Shown here piece after piece: positions 11,001 to 22,100 of a stretch of DNA of 64,000 bases. The DNA is from Anthopleura xanthogrammica (taxonomy: Eukaryota; Cnidaria; Anthozoa; Actiniaria; Actiniidae), in the NCBI GenBank assembly GCA_964019055.1, contig OZ025222.1, positions 1,533,501 to 1,597,500 of the forward strand. Reading direction: 5' to 3'. Every line of letters starts with the position of its first letter. Positions within the stretch are counted from its first letter, which is position 1. The position numbers were made by a program, and so were the translations under genes. The notes under the pieces are model-generated. The model searched no databases. It was not told the origin of the DNA and worked only from the letters and a program-made list of their open reading frames with translations.

Positions 11001-12322
11001 ATTAATTTGATGGATGGGATGAGTGGCTTGGAGTGATGTATGGATGTATGGAGTTATGGATGCATGGATGGACGGGTGGGTAAGTATATGGATACGATCT
11101 ATGTCGTTAGGTGGTTATAAGAATACGTATATGTTATACTTTTTTCTTTATACTTCCTAACAGGCTGGTCATCTTATCCTAATCCCAACATGTGTGATTG
11201 CCCTAAGCAGTGTAACCAGACCACCTTTGGAATCAACCTCAACACAGCTTACTTTCCTTCTCAATCATTCTTCGATTTTAAATTCAAATTGGAAAACATC
11301 ACAATTCGGACACATGAAGCGACAGTCAAGATGGATATCAGGTAAGTTACTCTATGTCAATGATTTATGTTAAGTAAGTAAGTAAGTAAGCAAGTAAGTA
11401 AGTAAGTAAGTAATTAAAGAATCCAAGAATTCATCTTCTAAACACAAAGCACGACAAGCAAGTTAAGTCTTATTTTGTCTAACACTTTTTCTAACACAAT
11501 TTTTTTTGCGTTATTTCATGTATTTTAGGGCGAAATTTCTGAGCTTGTTTGTGTCGTATGAAGATCTCAACACAGAAGAAATAAAAGAGCGACCAGCTTA
11601 CGATTGGAATGATTTTGGATGTAAGTCAAGATGAAGAAAACAGCTGTTTCTTTTTTATGAAATCAGTCATATTTGGACATTCTTTTGGCCTGACCGTGAA
11701 ACGGTCCAACATTTGTCCCAATTTTGTCCCGACATTTGGCCCAACATTTGACCCAACATTTGTCCCAACATTTGTCCCGACATTTGTCCCGACATTTGTC
11801 TCGACATTTGACCCAACATTTGACCCAACATTTGATCCAACATTTGGCCCAACATTTGAACCAACATTTGTCCCAACATTTGACCCAACATTTGTCCCAA
11901 CATTTGTCCCGACATTTGTCCCGACATTTGTCCCGACATTTGTCCCGACATTTGACCCAATATTTGACCCAACATTTGACCCAATATTTGACCCGACATT
12001 TGATGTTTGTGTCAAAATCTAAATGGTAAATATAATATTTGGGGGGGGGGGGGGGGGGGGGGAGAAGGCAACAATATTCCTTCCCTTCGCCACTGGTTAA
12101 ACTCCACCTCCCCACCCAAAATATCAGTAAGGTACTGTTCAGGGATCCACGTTTTCTTTGTTTCTTTTCCCAGCTAACGTCGGTGGTAACCTGGGTTTGT
12201 TTCTTGGGTGCAGTGTCCTGACGATATGTGAATTCATCGACTTCACTGTTATGCTATTTATCAACAAGTACAACATAGCAAAGAAGACTAGAAAGATAAA
12301 CGTAAAACGACGAGAAGCTTGA
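5080..12322 (+). CDS. DEG/ENaC (ASIC-like) sodium channel subunit, complete, 7 exons, 494 aa
   Basis: Exons: 5080-5598, 6909-7160, 7711-7867, 10091-10228, 11164-11341, 11529-11620, 12174-12322 (TGA). Phases fit throughout (0,0,1,1,2,1), with donors such as GTGAGT and GTAAGT; the third exon uses acceptor CATAAG. This family forms trimeric, amiloride-type cation channels in the plasma membrane, gated by protons, peptides or mechanical force. Visible landmarks are the HG gating pair (29-30), TM1 (about 44-65), FPAVTLCN (87-94), YGLCHTFN at the start of exon 2, a cysteine-rich block (ACLTECYARV, QCGCRLMG, MCDCPKQC), and the pre-TM2/TM2 stretch NVGGNLGLFLGCSVLT. The filter is G-C-S (457-459), within the G/S-X-S consensus but not the ASIC GAS. 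The codon at the degenerin position (S446) is split by the last intron. The C-terminal tail is short and basic. Family assignment is firm; ligand unknown. Confidence 0.93.
5610..6116. repeat. ACC/ACT/CCT triplet-type array, intron 1 of the channel gene
   Basis: Starts about 12 bases after the exon 1 donor. Blocks of ACCACCACT, ACCACCCCT and finally pure CCA/ACC follow one another. Exon 1 stays open in frame through the donor and across the array, which makes a false 378-residue Thr/Pro/His-rich reading frame. The clean GTGAGT donor and the exon 2 match show it is intronic. Confidence 0.95.
6126..6880. repeat. AACAAT hexanucleotide array, about 755 bp
   Basis: About 125 near-perfect copies of CAATAA/AACAAT, with one visible interruption (AACATT near 6846). 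It ends only 29 bp before exon 2 (6909), so the polypyrimidine tract and acceptor of exon 2 follow it directly. The minus-strand poly-leucine frame is an artefact. Confidence 0.97.
7198..7240. repeat. isolated partial 57-bp unit
   Basis: AACAACCTCTGGGCTAATCA followed by AAGTCAGGGTACGGCT matches one partial unit of the 57-bp satellite found at 7975-9381. It sits alone just inside intron 2. Confidence 0.7.
7302..7667. repeat. 13-bp array (ACATGATGATGAT) in intron 2
   Basis: About 18 copies of a 13-bp unit ACATGATGATGAT, flanked by plain GAT/GGTGAT triplets. It ends about 44 bp before exon 3. Because 13 is not a multiple of 3, three minus-strand frames stay open with a 13-residue period (MYHHHVSSSCIII), all spurious. 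Confidence 0.95.
7975..9381 (-). repeat. 57-bp tandem satellite, about 25 units, intron 3
   Basis: The unit runs from CTGATCTAAGTCAGGGCATG through GCTAACTCACAGATTGAACC to CTGAAACAACCTCTGGG (57 bp), with variants GGGCATGG/GATCATGG and ATTGAA/ATCGAA that alternate in blocks (8490-9250), suggesting block duplication. The right boundary (GAATTGGAATTT, 9379-9390) is the reverse complement of the start of the array at 26151. I therefore place it in reverse orientation relative to the SINE-linked arrays at 26, 46 and 52 kb. Confidence 0.95.
9382..9939. other. AT-rich intron 3 sequence between satellite and SINE
   Basis: Short CAACAA run near 9411-9426, then AT-rich sequence. No feature recognised. 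Confidence 0.5.
9940..10062 (-). mobile_element. tRNA-derived SINE, head region
   Basis: On the minus strand a tRNA-like head can be read: an A-box-like GGCAGTGCACTCACC (10030-10045) and a B box GGGTTCGATTCC (9983-9994), followed by GGACTCGGCATCACC, the same body as the SINEs at 26, 29 and 52 kb. It ends about 30 bp before exon 4 of the channel gene. The head lies on the upstream side of the large 57-bp array, in the order and orientation of the composite element at 52.5 kb but 560 bp apart. Confidence 0.65.
10305..10980. repeat. pentanucleotide GGGAT/GGCAT array, intron 4
   Basis: About 135 copies of a 5-bp unit that is either GGGAT or GGCAT, in runs of variable length, decaying at the right end (GGTAT, GGAAG, GGAAT). 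It starts about 75 bp after exon 4. Several overlapping open frames on both strands (MGWDGMAWHG-type peptides) are artefacts of this array. Confidence 0.97.
11706..12004. repeat. 12-bp array (ACATTTGTCCCA/ACATTTGACCCA), intron 6
   Basis: About 24 copies of a 12-bp unit with GTCCC or GACCC variants. It is followed at 12040-12061 by a run of about 22 G on this strand. Since 12 is a multiple of 3 the array is open in several frames, none of them real. Confidence 0.95.
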
Positions 12323-12477
12323 GATTTTTTTAAAGGGGGTGGCTGTTACAGCGTAACTCGCGCTAATACCACAGGAAACCCATAAAAGGCGGGAAAATAG
12401 TAAAAAAATGGGGTCTTGAAGTGAATTGAATTTCGCGATTTTAAGAAAAAATAATATTCTTAATCACTTTAATTTTG

Positions 12478-12483
12478 AATAAA
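12478..12483 (+). terminator. likely poly(A) signal of the channel gene
   Basis: AATAAA, 156 bp after the channel stop codon, in AT-rich sequence. It is the first such hexamer downstream. Confidence 0.55.
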
Positions 12484-13118
12484 TCAGTCATAATTCGTTT
12501 CCAAATACGCACAACTTCCTTTTAACTGATTTCCCTATGGGAACCCTGTGTCGTAAGCGGCAAATATTCAAAAAACCGTCAACGTTAGAAGCGTTATTTG
12601 CCATCCAATTATTTTCCTCTTTCTGGAATCTATTATTTCCCAATAATATGTTATTATTTTCCAAGTTCCCCTTAGAACCAAAAGAGGAAGTCGTGTGACT
12701 TCCCATGTCTCAGCACCTTTGGAATAATTTATTGTTTCATTTGAGGCTGATATTTTAGCGTAATTTATTGTATAAGAAACTATACATCATTCAGCCAAAT
12801 TATAATAAAAAAGTACAGTAATAAAAACAGTTAAGTGTTTATGAAATATTTTGAAGGCTTGGGAGACTTGGGACGAGTCATGCCCTTGACGCATGTCTGC
12901 CGTTTATGCAAATTATTGCGTCTAAACCATCCCTACTCCTCCCCCGTGAGGCGACACTTTGTTTAATCTTCCGCTTTTTATGAGAGCGGAGAGACTTATT
13001 GCTGACTACGGTTACTATTTTTGGTGCAATTGGGCAATTCCCGAATTATTTACCCATTATAATGGGTAAAGGCTGAAATACTTCCTCTAAAATTATTCGT
13101 CGAACAAGAGGGTCAAAA
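12484..13118. other. spacer and probable MED25 promoter / 5' UTR
   Basis: Holds no gene. The ATG of MED25 at 13119 follows the AT-rich TGGGTAAAGGCTGAAATACT region. No TATA box at a convincing distance. The short spacer (under 800 bp) means the MED25 promoter probably lies here. Confidence 0.4.
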
Positions 13119-16100
13119 ATGGTGGTCGGTGAAGCGAATGGCGGATTCTCTATCGAGAATGAAGTTGTTATTTTAGTGGAAGGAACAGCCAACCTTCTAC
13201 CTTACTTCGAAATCCTCCGTAAAGACTATCTTGACCCAGTTATAGAGTGAGTACAACTTTTCTATAACTTATTCTTTAGTTATCTTACGAAGAAAACAAA
13301 CCCAGTTGTTATTTTTGGAGGCTTCGATGAAATATTCTTTGACCTGTTCGTTCAAATTTCAGTCTAATTCTGCTCATAATTTTTTACTTGTTTCGTTTTT
13401 TTTGTCGTCCTTTTAGAGCATGATATTGAAAGTAAAGTTTCGTTTTACTGAAATTTGCTTATCAGGCGTTTATTTGTTTTATTTGTAGCAATATAAAGCT
13501 TTAGGGCAAACGATAAGATGAACTCGTACCTCAAAAGATATTCAAAAAAGGTCGTAGAAATGTTTCTCAGAATTCAAGATAATAACCTGAAAATTAAGTT
13601 CAATAATGAACTGTAAAAGGAATAAAGAGAATAATCTAGAATACTCTTATTTTCATGGATTAGATAAATGTGCTTTTTGGGATTTTCAGGCAAAAACATA
13701 AGCTTAAATATCCTTACCACTGAAATTAGTTTGCGCGCGGAAACCCTAGATTGTGAGAGCACAGTAACTAATTATACTCAGTCTAAACAATAAGGCAATT
13801 TTCAACCATTTTTTTCTGCTGTACTTATGAAAGAGACCGTAGACATGAAGATTTGCAAAGCAGTATGAGTTTAAAAAACATTTACAAGTAATTTTTAATT
13901 GCTGGGAAATTTCTTAAAAAAATTACAACCAATGTTTGGCCAAATTACAATATACAATCATATCTGTCTGTGAGCATATATGTCTGTGATTGTATATATC
14001 ATATATCTATATGAGATGTAGTTCTCATATGAGTTTGAAATTATGTGGCAAATTTGTAGCCGCAATGTATCAATGTATCCATAGCCGTAAAAATGTGTTG
14101 TGGTTGGATGAATTACATGTACTGGAAGACAGTGGGAAGCCACTTCAATGTTACAGAGTGGCATGTCCTACCCAGTACATGTACTGTACATGCTGTAAGT
14201 CAGTACGCATATGTTTCCCACTCGTATGAAAATTGCTCTATGACTGTATATGATACTATATGTATGTGTATACACATACATACTTTGATCAGACAAGAGG
14301 TTGTTTCAGGGTATCAATCATTGAAGATTTGTATATCATTCATACTTTCCAGTTAGTCAGGAAGTTGAATCATCTTTTCGTGTGTGGTTGTTTTCATTTC
14401 TGTTTTAATGTTCTAAAACGTTTTTGGCTGCCATCAATTAAAAATTCGCTAGCTCAGACAGCCAAGAGGTTGTTTCAGGGTATCAATCATTGAAGATTGT
14501 ATATCATTCATACTTTCCAGTTAGTCAGGAAGTTGAACCATCTTTTCATATCTGGTTGTTTTCATTTCTGTTTTAATGTTCCTGAAATTTTTTTGGCTGC
14601 CATCAATTAAAAATTCACTAGCTCAGACCGTTGAAAATTTGATTGACGGAAGCCAAAAGCCCAGATGACTGAAATTATAGTTAGTTGTCTGGGTGTAACT
14701 CTTTATTTTTTCAATATGTAGGATACTTAATTTTCTTTTAAATGCATTTTCTGTTGCTTTTTAGGATTTTAAATGGTGGTCCCTTGCAAGAAAGTTCCTG
14801 CTTTTTTGGTGACGAGGTTAGTTTATATCATAAATATATAAGGTTATAAATGTGACAGGGCTTGAAAAGTAGACTGCCAATGGCCTAAATGCAGGCGAAA
14901 CATAACACTAATGGCAGGAAAAAAATAAATTAGAGGCTAAAGTTTTGTTTTTCCTGCCGAAAAAATAAACACATCTGGCTTATTTTTTTTCCTGCTCACA
15001 GCTCAAATTGAATATCTTGTTTTCAATTGATGACGTATTGCTAACAAACTGATAGCTTTCCACTAGTCACATACTAGTTCACAGGACATGTTTGAAAAAC
15101 GTCTGCGCGTGCTCTAAGTCTGCATGCAAATTAGTCATAATAATATGCAAATTTGACTTTCACACTTGCCTGAAAAATAGTCTTTACAAAATGCCAAAAC
15201 TTAAAGTCAGTTCTTGAAACTTAAGGCTAATTCTTTCATATTGCCTTTATTAATGCAGTATCTTGGTCTCACAAAAGAAATTCAAGATATCCCGTGAAAT
15301 TTTTCGTATACTCGGAGAAAACAAGCATTTATTTTCTCCCTAAAACTCTTGTAAATTCTTGGAAAGCGTGCTGAAATGCCCACATGTGCAAACGTTTTTC
15401 TCAAGTGTCAGTTTACAGACTATACATATAGTTCTAAGTTGAGTAAACAGGATGTATTGTGTTCTGACTAGCTTCAGTACAAACAACTCCATACAAGGCA
15501 TGGTCATATAACAAAAGAAGCTAGCTAGATTACGATGCTTCGTGTTTGCTAAGAAAAGGTCTACGGTTTTGCAGTTATGGTTTTACATGATAACAAAATA
15601 CTGAGATAAAATGATTAAAAAAACCTTGGATATCACATAACACTTCAAGATATAACACATTTCCTGTTTGCCTTTAACCAAGCAAAATACCCCACCCCCT
15701 CCTACCCAAAGCCAAAGAAGAGAATATCTATACAGACAACCAATCTCCCACTGTGCTAGCTACAAGCTTAATACTTAAGATTATAACTCCCCCACGTTGC
15801 CTCCAGGCATGCCTCATGGGCATACCACAGGAAACCTATACCCTACATTTTGATGAATAATAGATGGTCTTTTTACAGTTCCATTCAGTGACCATGAATA
15901 ATAGTTCCAAGTCGAGAATGGAGTTGCCACACATGATAAATTGTAGTTTTGCTATGTGCAAAATAAATTAAAATAAATTTTAAAAAGTAAATAAATCCAT
16001 CTGAAACTCTAAATAAATATTGTGTGCATATTGTTTCTTTATCAGTATGGGCAGAATCAGTATTGTCTAATCATCTATGGTACCAAGGGTTCTCACTTTG

Positions 16101-19100
16101 AAGATGCCGTACAACTCGTAAAATATACCAGAAATGTGCATGACTTTGTAAAGTCGATTGATGACATAAGGTTTGTATATATCATGACTTGTATAGATCT
16201 ATAGATTTTACTAATAAAGTATGTGAGTTACATAATAGTAACCGAGTTACTAATACAGCTATACGAAATACAGCTATTTCAAAAAAGGTTGGTGAAGGTT
16301 TTGTTGCTTGTTGCTGGATGTTGCTCATTAAGCTTGAAATGTATTACTGTATATTCATATAATAACGAGTTTTTTGTATCGCGAGGAAATTTTCTCATAT
16401 CGTGAGACAAGTTTATTGTATCGCAAAACTAGACTCATTAACGGTTTGGAATACTACATGCATGGTTACAGGAAATAAGCATCTGAATACATTCTTTGAA
16501 AACTTACCTATTTCCGTTGTTGTTTTAGGTTCAGTGGAGGTGGTGGACAAGAAGGCAGTTTACTTGCTGAAGGTTTAGGATTTGCTTTGCAGGTAGTGTA
16601 ATATTTTGTATCTACCATAACATGATATATTCCTGCTGCAATTTTATAACACAGTACAGCATGAATGATCATATTTAGAGAAATAGACCTCTTTAGTTTG
16701 GGCATTTGTTTTGCCCATTTCAGACCATGCGTCATTCCTTTGAGAAAAGGATTCTTTGTTTCATTTGCATCCTACAAAGAAATGGGGAAAACTTGAAACA
16801 ACAACGTTAATTGAATTAGCTATATATTAACAATTTATCATTTCTAACATTGTATTGCATTGATGTTAGGCCTTTGATGACATGAAGAACCACAGGCAAA
16901 GGTATGCAGCATAACGATAATTACATTATCGGTAATTAATCAAATGCTCCATATGGCGAAATTGAGAATAATGTACTTCTTGCATTGTTTAAAGATGGGT
17001 TCCCTGTGCCTTCCCTATGCATTTTGACTTGCAGTACCTTTGTAAATAGTTCAAATATTTGCTCGATTTAAATGCATTCAATGCTCAATTAATAGAGTTA
17101 CAACTGTATTTTGAAGGTTTATAGATCCCTTGCAGCTCATCGAAATGCAGCTCAATTTGAAGAACAAAACAATAGTTTCCAATTCTCAAGAAATAGAAAT
17201 TCTTTTGTTTTGTCCTCCTAATCGAGCTGCTTCTATGGCACGTGAAAGGGGTCTATTTTTCATTCATCCTTATAATTTTTTTGTTTTCAGTGCCAATGTA
17301 CAAAGAAGCTGCATAGTTGTTAGTAATTCCCCACCATATCCACAACCAACAAGAGAATGTTTGAATTATCAAAACAAGACTGTAGAACAACTAGCTGAAA
17401 TCATGGCAAAGGTGAAAATAAGTACATCATAAAGATTATTCCTCTCCTAAAAGTTTGTGCTTAACGATTTATGTCTTGGTGTTCCTGGTTTTCCTACCAG
17501 TCCATAGCAATCAATATATATACAGGGTGTAATAGTTATTATTATATGGCAAGGTAATTTCACGCGCTATGATTGGTCTATTTGCGGTCCATAACTTACG
17601 GTATGGGCTGAAAATCAAAATTGTCTCTCCTAGCCTTGCCATATGATAAATATCTTATTAACCTCCTTTAATACTGTAAGTTATGGATTCCCTTTTTTCC
17701 ACTTTTTTATGGCCCAGGTGCTGCACGCTTGGTCCATAAGGCAGTGGAAAAAAGTCGGTCCATAACTTACGGTACAGACCTCAAACTTGGTTAATAAGAG
17801 CTATCTATCAGCACCCCAAAGAATCTGTCGATCGACTGTTGGTCAGCTGTCCACCTTGTCAACCATTTGTTGACCTTTTATGGGCCGTTTGCTGACTGTT
17901 TGTTGACCGTTTGTCCTTCGTTTGGCAACCATTTGGCAGGGCAATAACAGTTAGCCATTTGTTAACCAACTGTTGACAGTCTGCAGACCAACAGTCGGTC
18001 GACAGATGGTTTGGGGAGCTAATGGTTACTATTACGTACACAGGGTATCAGACTTCTGAGTTCTTGGGATCAATAGACTTAATTTGCCATGTGTTTTGTT
18101 TCCAGGACAACATCAACCTGTCAATCATATCACCTAGGAAACTTCCAGCTCTGCAGAAGGTCTTTGAAGTGGTGGGTATTCCATATATATTTGAATATTT
18201 TCAAATTAGAATTTCTAAGAAATCTTTTATTTCTTGACCAGCAATTATCTAGACATATATCAAAAGTGCAGTGTTGCAGGCCCATAGGTTGAGGGGTAGG
18301 GGAGCAGGGGGTGCAGACACACGCCTCACTCATCTCCTAAACACGTCAACAGCAAAAAATTGAAAATCGAATACGATTCAGTGTCAAGCATGAGCACAGG
18401 GCTATCATTTCAAAACATTCTTCTTCTCGCACTAGTAGTTGGATCGAAAGTTGACTATTGTCTAGTGTAATGTTCACCCAACCTGAAAAATGATTCTTAC
18501 TTTTTTGTGACCTTGTTAGTCAATAAGAGAAGATAGTCGAGGTGCCATGGCCAAAGACTTCTCCAAGGATCCACATCACATGGTGTGTATTCAAGGTCTG
18601 GTCTTACCAGGAGCTGCTGGTGCTGTCCCCAAAACTTCTCCACAGGCTAAAGGTATAGTTGGGGTTAATACTTACTGCAATTTTCATAAAATTTATATGG
18701 ACACCAAAGTTCAAAATTTCAACCTGCGAATGCGGTTTTGGCTTCCATCAATCGAAAATAATCAGTTGGAACCTTTAACATTAAATTTTTTTTGTCAAGT
18801 CACAACTTAATTATGAAAATTGCAGCAACACTTTTTGACAGGGACAGGGGGAAATGTTCAGTGTGTTTTGTGGTCATAATTGAGGGACCACAATGCGTGT
18901 TGCAACACCATTTCATGTTTAGTGGACCTTTTTGGCTTGAGTGTAATGTTTTCCCATTACAGATCACACGTCATTTTTCTTGAAAATAAGATTCTTTGTT
19001 TGAGTTGTATCCATATTCATGTGTCTTCTCTTGTGCAACCGTTAATCAAAGAAATGATACTCTAGGGAATGACACATGGTCTTGAGAATGTGATTCTTTG

Positions 19101-22100
19101 TTTGAATTGTATCCATATTCATGTGTCTAATATGATGCACAACTATTAAACAAAGAAATTATACTCAAGGAAATGACACATGGTCTTGAGAATAAGATTC
19201 TTTGTTTGAGTTGTATCCTCTCATGCACAACCATTAAAAAAGAAATGATACTCTGGGAGATGACACATGGTCTGGTACAGTAGGTCTGAAATGGGAAAAC
19301 ATTATTATGCCCAGGCAAGCTAAAAAGGTATATTTTGCCCAAACTTGTGAAGGGACTTTACTAAAAAAATAATTTGGTGGTCAGGTGCAGCATCAGTTGG
19401 TCCGTCAGCTGTGGCCAAAGAATCAGACACTACACCACCCAAAGCCACAGTGTTTGGTAATAAAGGATCTCCATCAGCAGTTAACAGTCCTGCCGCACAG
19501 ATGGGAAGCCCAAGACGTGTCACAGTAACAGGTGATATATTGCTTGGTATAAATCTCAGGCAAACACTGTCCGTCATGTACTACAGTATCAACCAGAGAG
19601 TAATCCTATTGTTTGGTATAAGTCAGCTGAATTAATCTCATTACAAGCCCACATGTAGAATGACAGGCAAACACTGCCCTTCATGTGCTATCAACCAGAG
19701 AGTATCCTATTGTTTGGTATAAGTCAGCTGAATGAATCTCATTACCAGCGCACATGTACAATGACAGGCAAACACTGCCCTTCATGTGCTACCAACCAGA
19801 GAGTATTCCTTTAGAATATTAACTCTTTTGATTAATTCCTCTTCAGATGGTCCTTCCGCAGAGCCACCAACACGTAAAACAAAGGCCCAATCAAAGACGC
19901 AAAAGTCACCTCAAGCAGGCTCGATGCAGGACAACCCCTATGCTGCTAAGGTTGTGGTTAGTCAACCCATGGTCATGAATCCACAGATGCCAAACTTTCA
20001 ACCCAGTTTTATTCCAAATGTTCCAATAATGTCTAACACCATGTCCATCACACCTACTGTTCCAACTGCAACACCTCAGGTTTGGAATTTTTTTTATATG
20101 ACTTACAGTGTGACTACTCCAACCAAAGCCACCCAAGCAAATTTTCATACAAGTTAGCCAATCACGATTGAGTATTTAAACAATAGAATCGTCACAAATT
20201 TTCACATTTTTCCCTTTAAAAAATTGGAAACAAATTTTTCATTTTTACCAAATATTTTACTTTATACTTGTGTATTTATGATCAGAAGAAACAATTTAAA
20301 CTCCAGAAGTCGTCACCATCCTGTTATTCAGAGTCCAAAACGTGATTTATGAATTTGATTTAAAATTTGTTTGGGTGGCTTTGGTAACTACGCTGTAAAT
20401 CTTTATTTTATGTTGTGATTAACAGAGAGTTGTCACATAGTCTCACAAACCAGAGGCACAGGGAGCCCACAGCTGTTGTTAGAAACAAGTTAAAATAAAT
20501 TCATTCATAGGTTAATTCTGTGTCACACATTAATTATAAAAAGCTGCCCCATCAGTATGTTTGATTAAATTCAAATTATTTTGAATTTAGACCAATCCAG
20601 TAAGGTTTTGAACTCTAATCTTATCAATTAATTAATGAAATTCGAGACACTAGTCAATTCATGTAACACAAGAGATATGACACAGTGCACAGATAAAACA
20701 TACTGATAGGTTTCAAACGTTTTGTTTTCAGAATTCGAGCGTCGTTGCACAAAATGATGCTGTCAACAGATTGAAAAGCAGTAGTAAGTACTCTTAATAA
20801 AACCTTTACAAATCCCTGAAATTCTATAGATAGTAGACTCCTACACAAATAGGCGTGCTATGATGAATTTTATTTTGATTGATTTTTATTGAATATTTGC
20901 CAACGAGAAATCTATTGGATAATCCTACCTTACAAAATCTATTTTGTAAAAAGTACAATTAAAAGTGGGACAAAGTTCGAGGTAACCAGAGAACCCAGAG
21001 AACAGCTGAAGTAGAAACCACAGATCCATGACAATTTCAAGTGGGGTGGCTGTCACCTACAAAAGCATCAAATTAAAGTATTTCCACTTCATAGTGAAGC
21101 AAAATATGGAAAAAAGTGGAAGATCTATTTTTTAGAAGTAGAACAACAACAAGCTCGAAAGATAATCATATTAAACAGAAACAACCTCAAGTGCCTATTG
21201 GAATATCATTTCCTAATGCTGGCATGCCCCAATGCCAGTCATGTGTTATGTGTGAAGCTAAGAGATGATGATGATGATACAGGGGTTGGCTAGCTACCCA
21301 ATAGACCTTTTCGGCTTGGGTGTAATGTTGTCCCATTTCAGACCACGTGTCATTCCCCAGAGTATCATTTCATTGTTGAACGGTTGCGCATGAGAAGACA
21401 CATAAATATGGATACAACTCAAACAAAGAATCTTATTCTCAAGAGAATGACACATGGTCTGAAATGGTAAAACATTACGCCAAGCCGATGAGGTCTATTA
21501 CAATTGGATTTGTCCTTGAATTTATTACCAATTTATTCTAAAATCAGCATTTGTTGATCTTATAGTTGGAAACAGGCCTGGTATACATGCTCCTGTGGCG
21601 GAGCAGATGCATCCCAATAATAATCCAAGGGCACTGGCATGGACAGGAACATTGGAGTGGAGTGAAACAGTAAGATAACTCTTCAAATAACCATTCATTA
21701 ATTAAAAAATGATGTGAAACAGAGTTGTGAAGAAACTAATACAAGGTTCTTGGGCTTGTGTGTGGGATTTAATTATCTTACTTGTTTAATATGTGTTTCT
21801 CTCTTTTTCTTTTTTGTTCTTTGTTTTTTTTTTCATTTTCTTTGGTTTTTCATTTTTCTTTTTCCCAGGTGAAAGCTGACCCTAATCAGCCGCAACAAAG
21901 AATTACTCGATCGCTTGCTTGTCATATATCAGTTGCCCCTGGATACGCATTGTGAGTAAACACTATTAGGCATTTATGGGCATATAAACTGAATTGAAAT
22001 ATGGTGACCAATTTAAATAACTATTGTTTTTGGACTGACTAGCCTCTCATACATGTAAAAAGCACTTTTATGTTTCCACTGAACAAGAGGCTAGTCAGTC

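Noticed and set aside
10253..11005. Seven overlapping open frames on both strands (MGWDG / MPCHA repeats)
   Set aside because: All are readings of the same pentanucleotide array in an intron.
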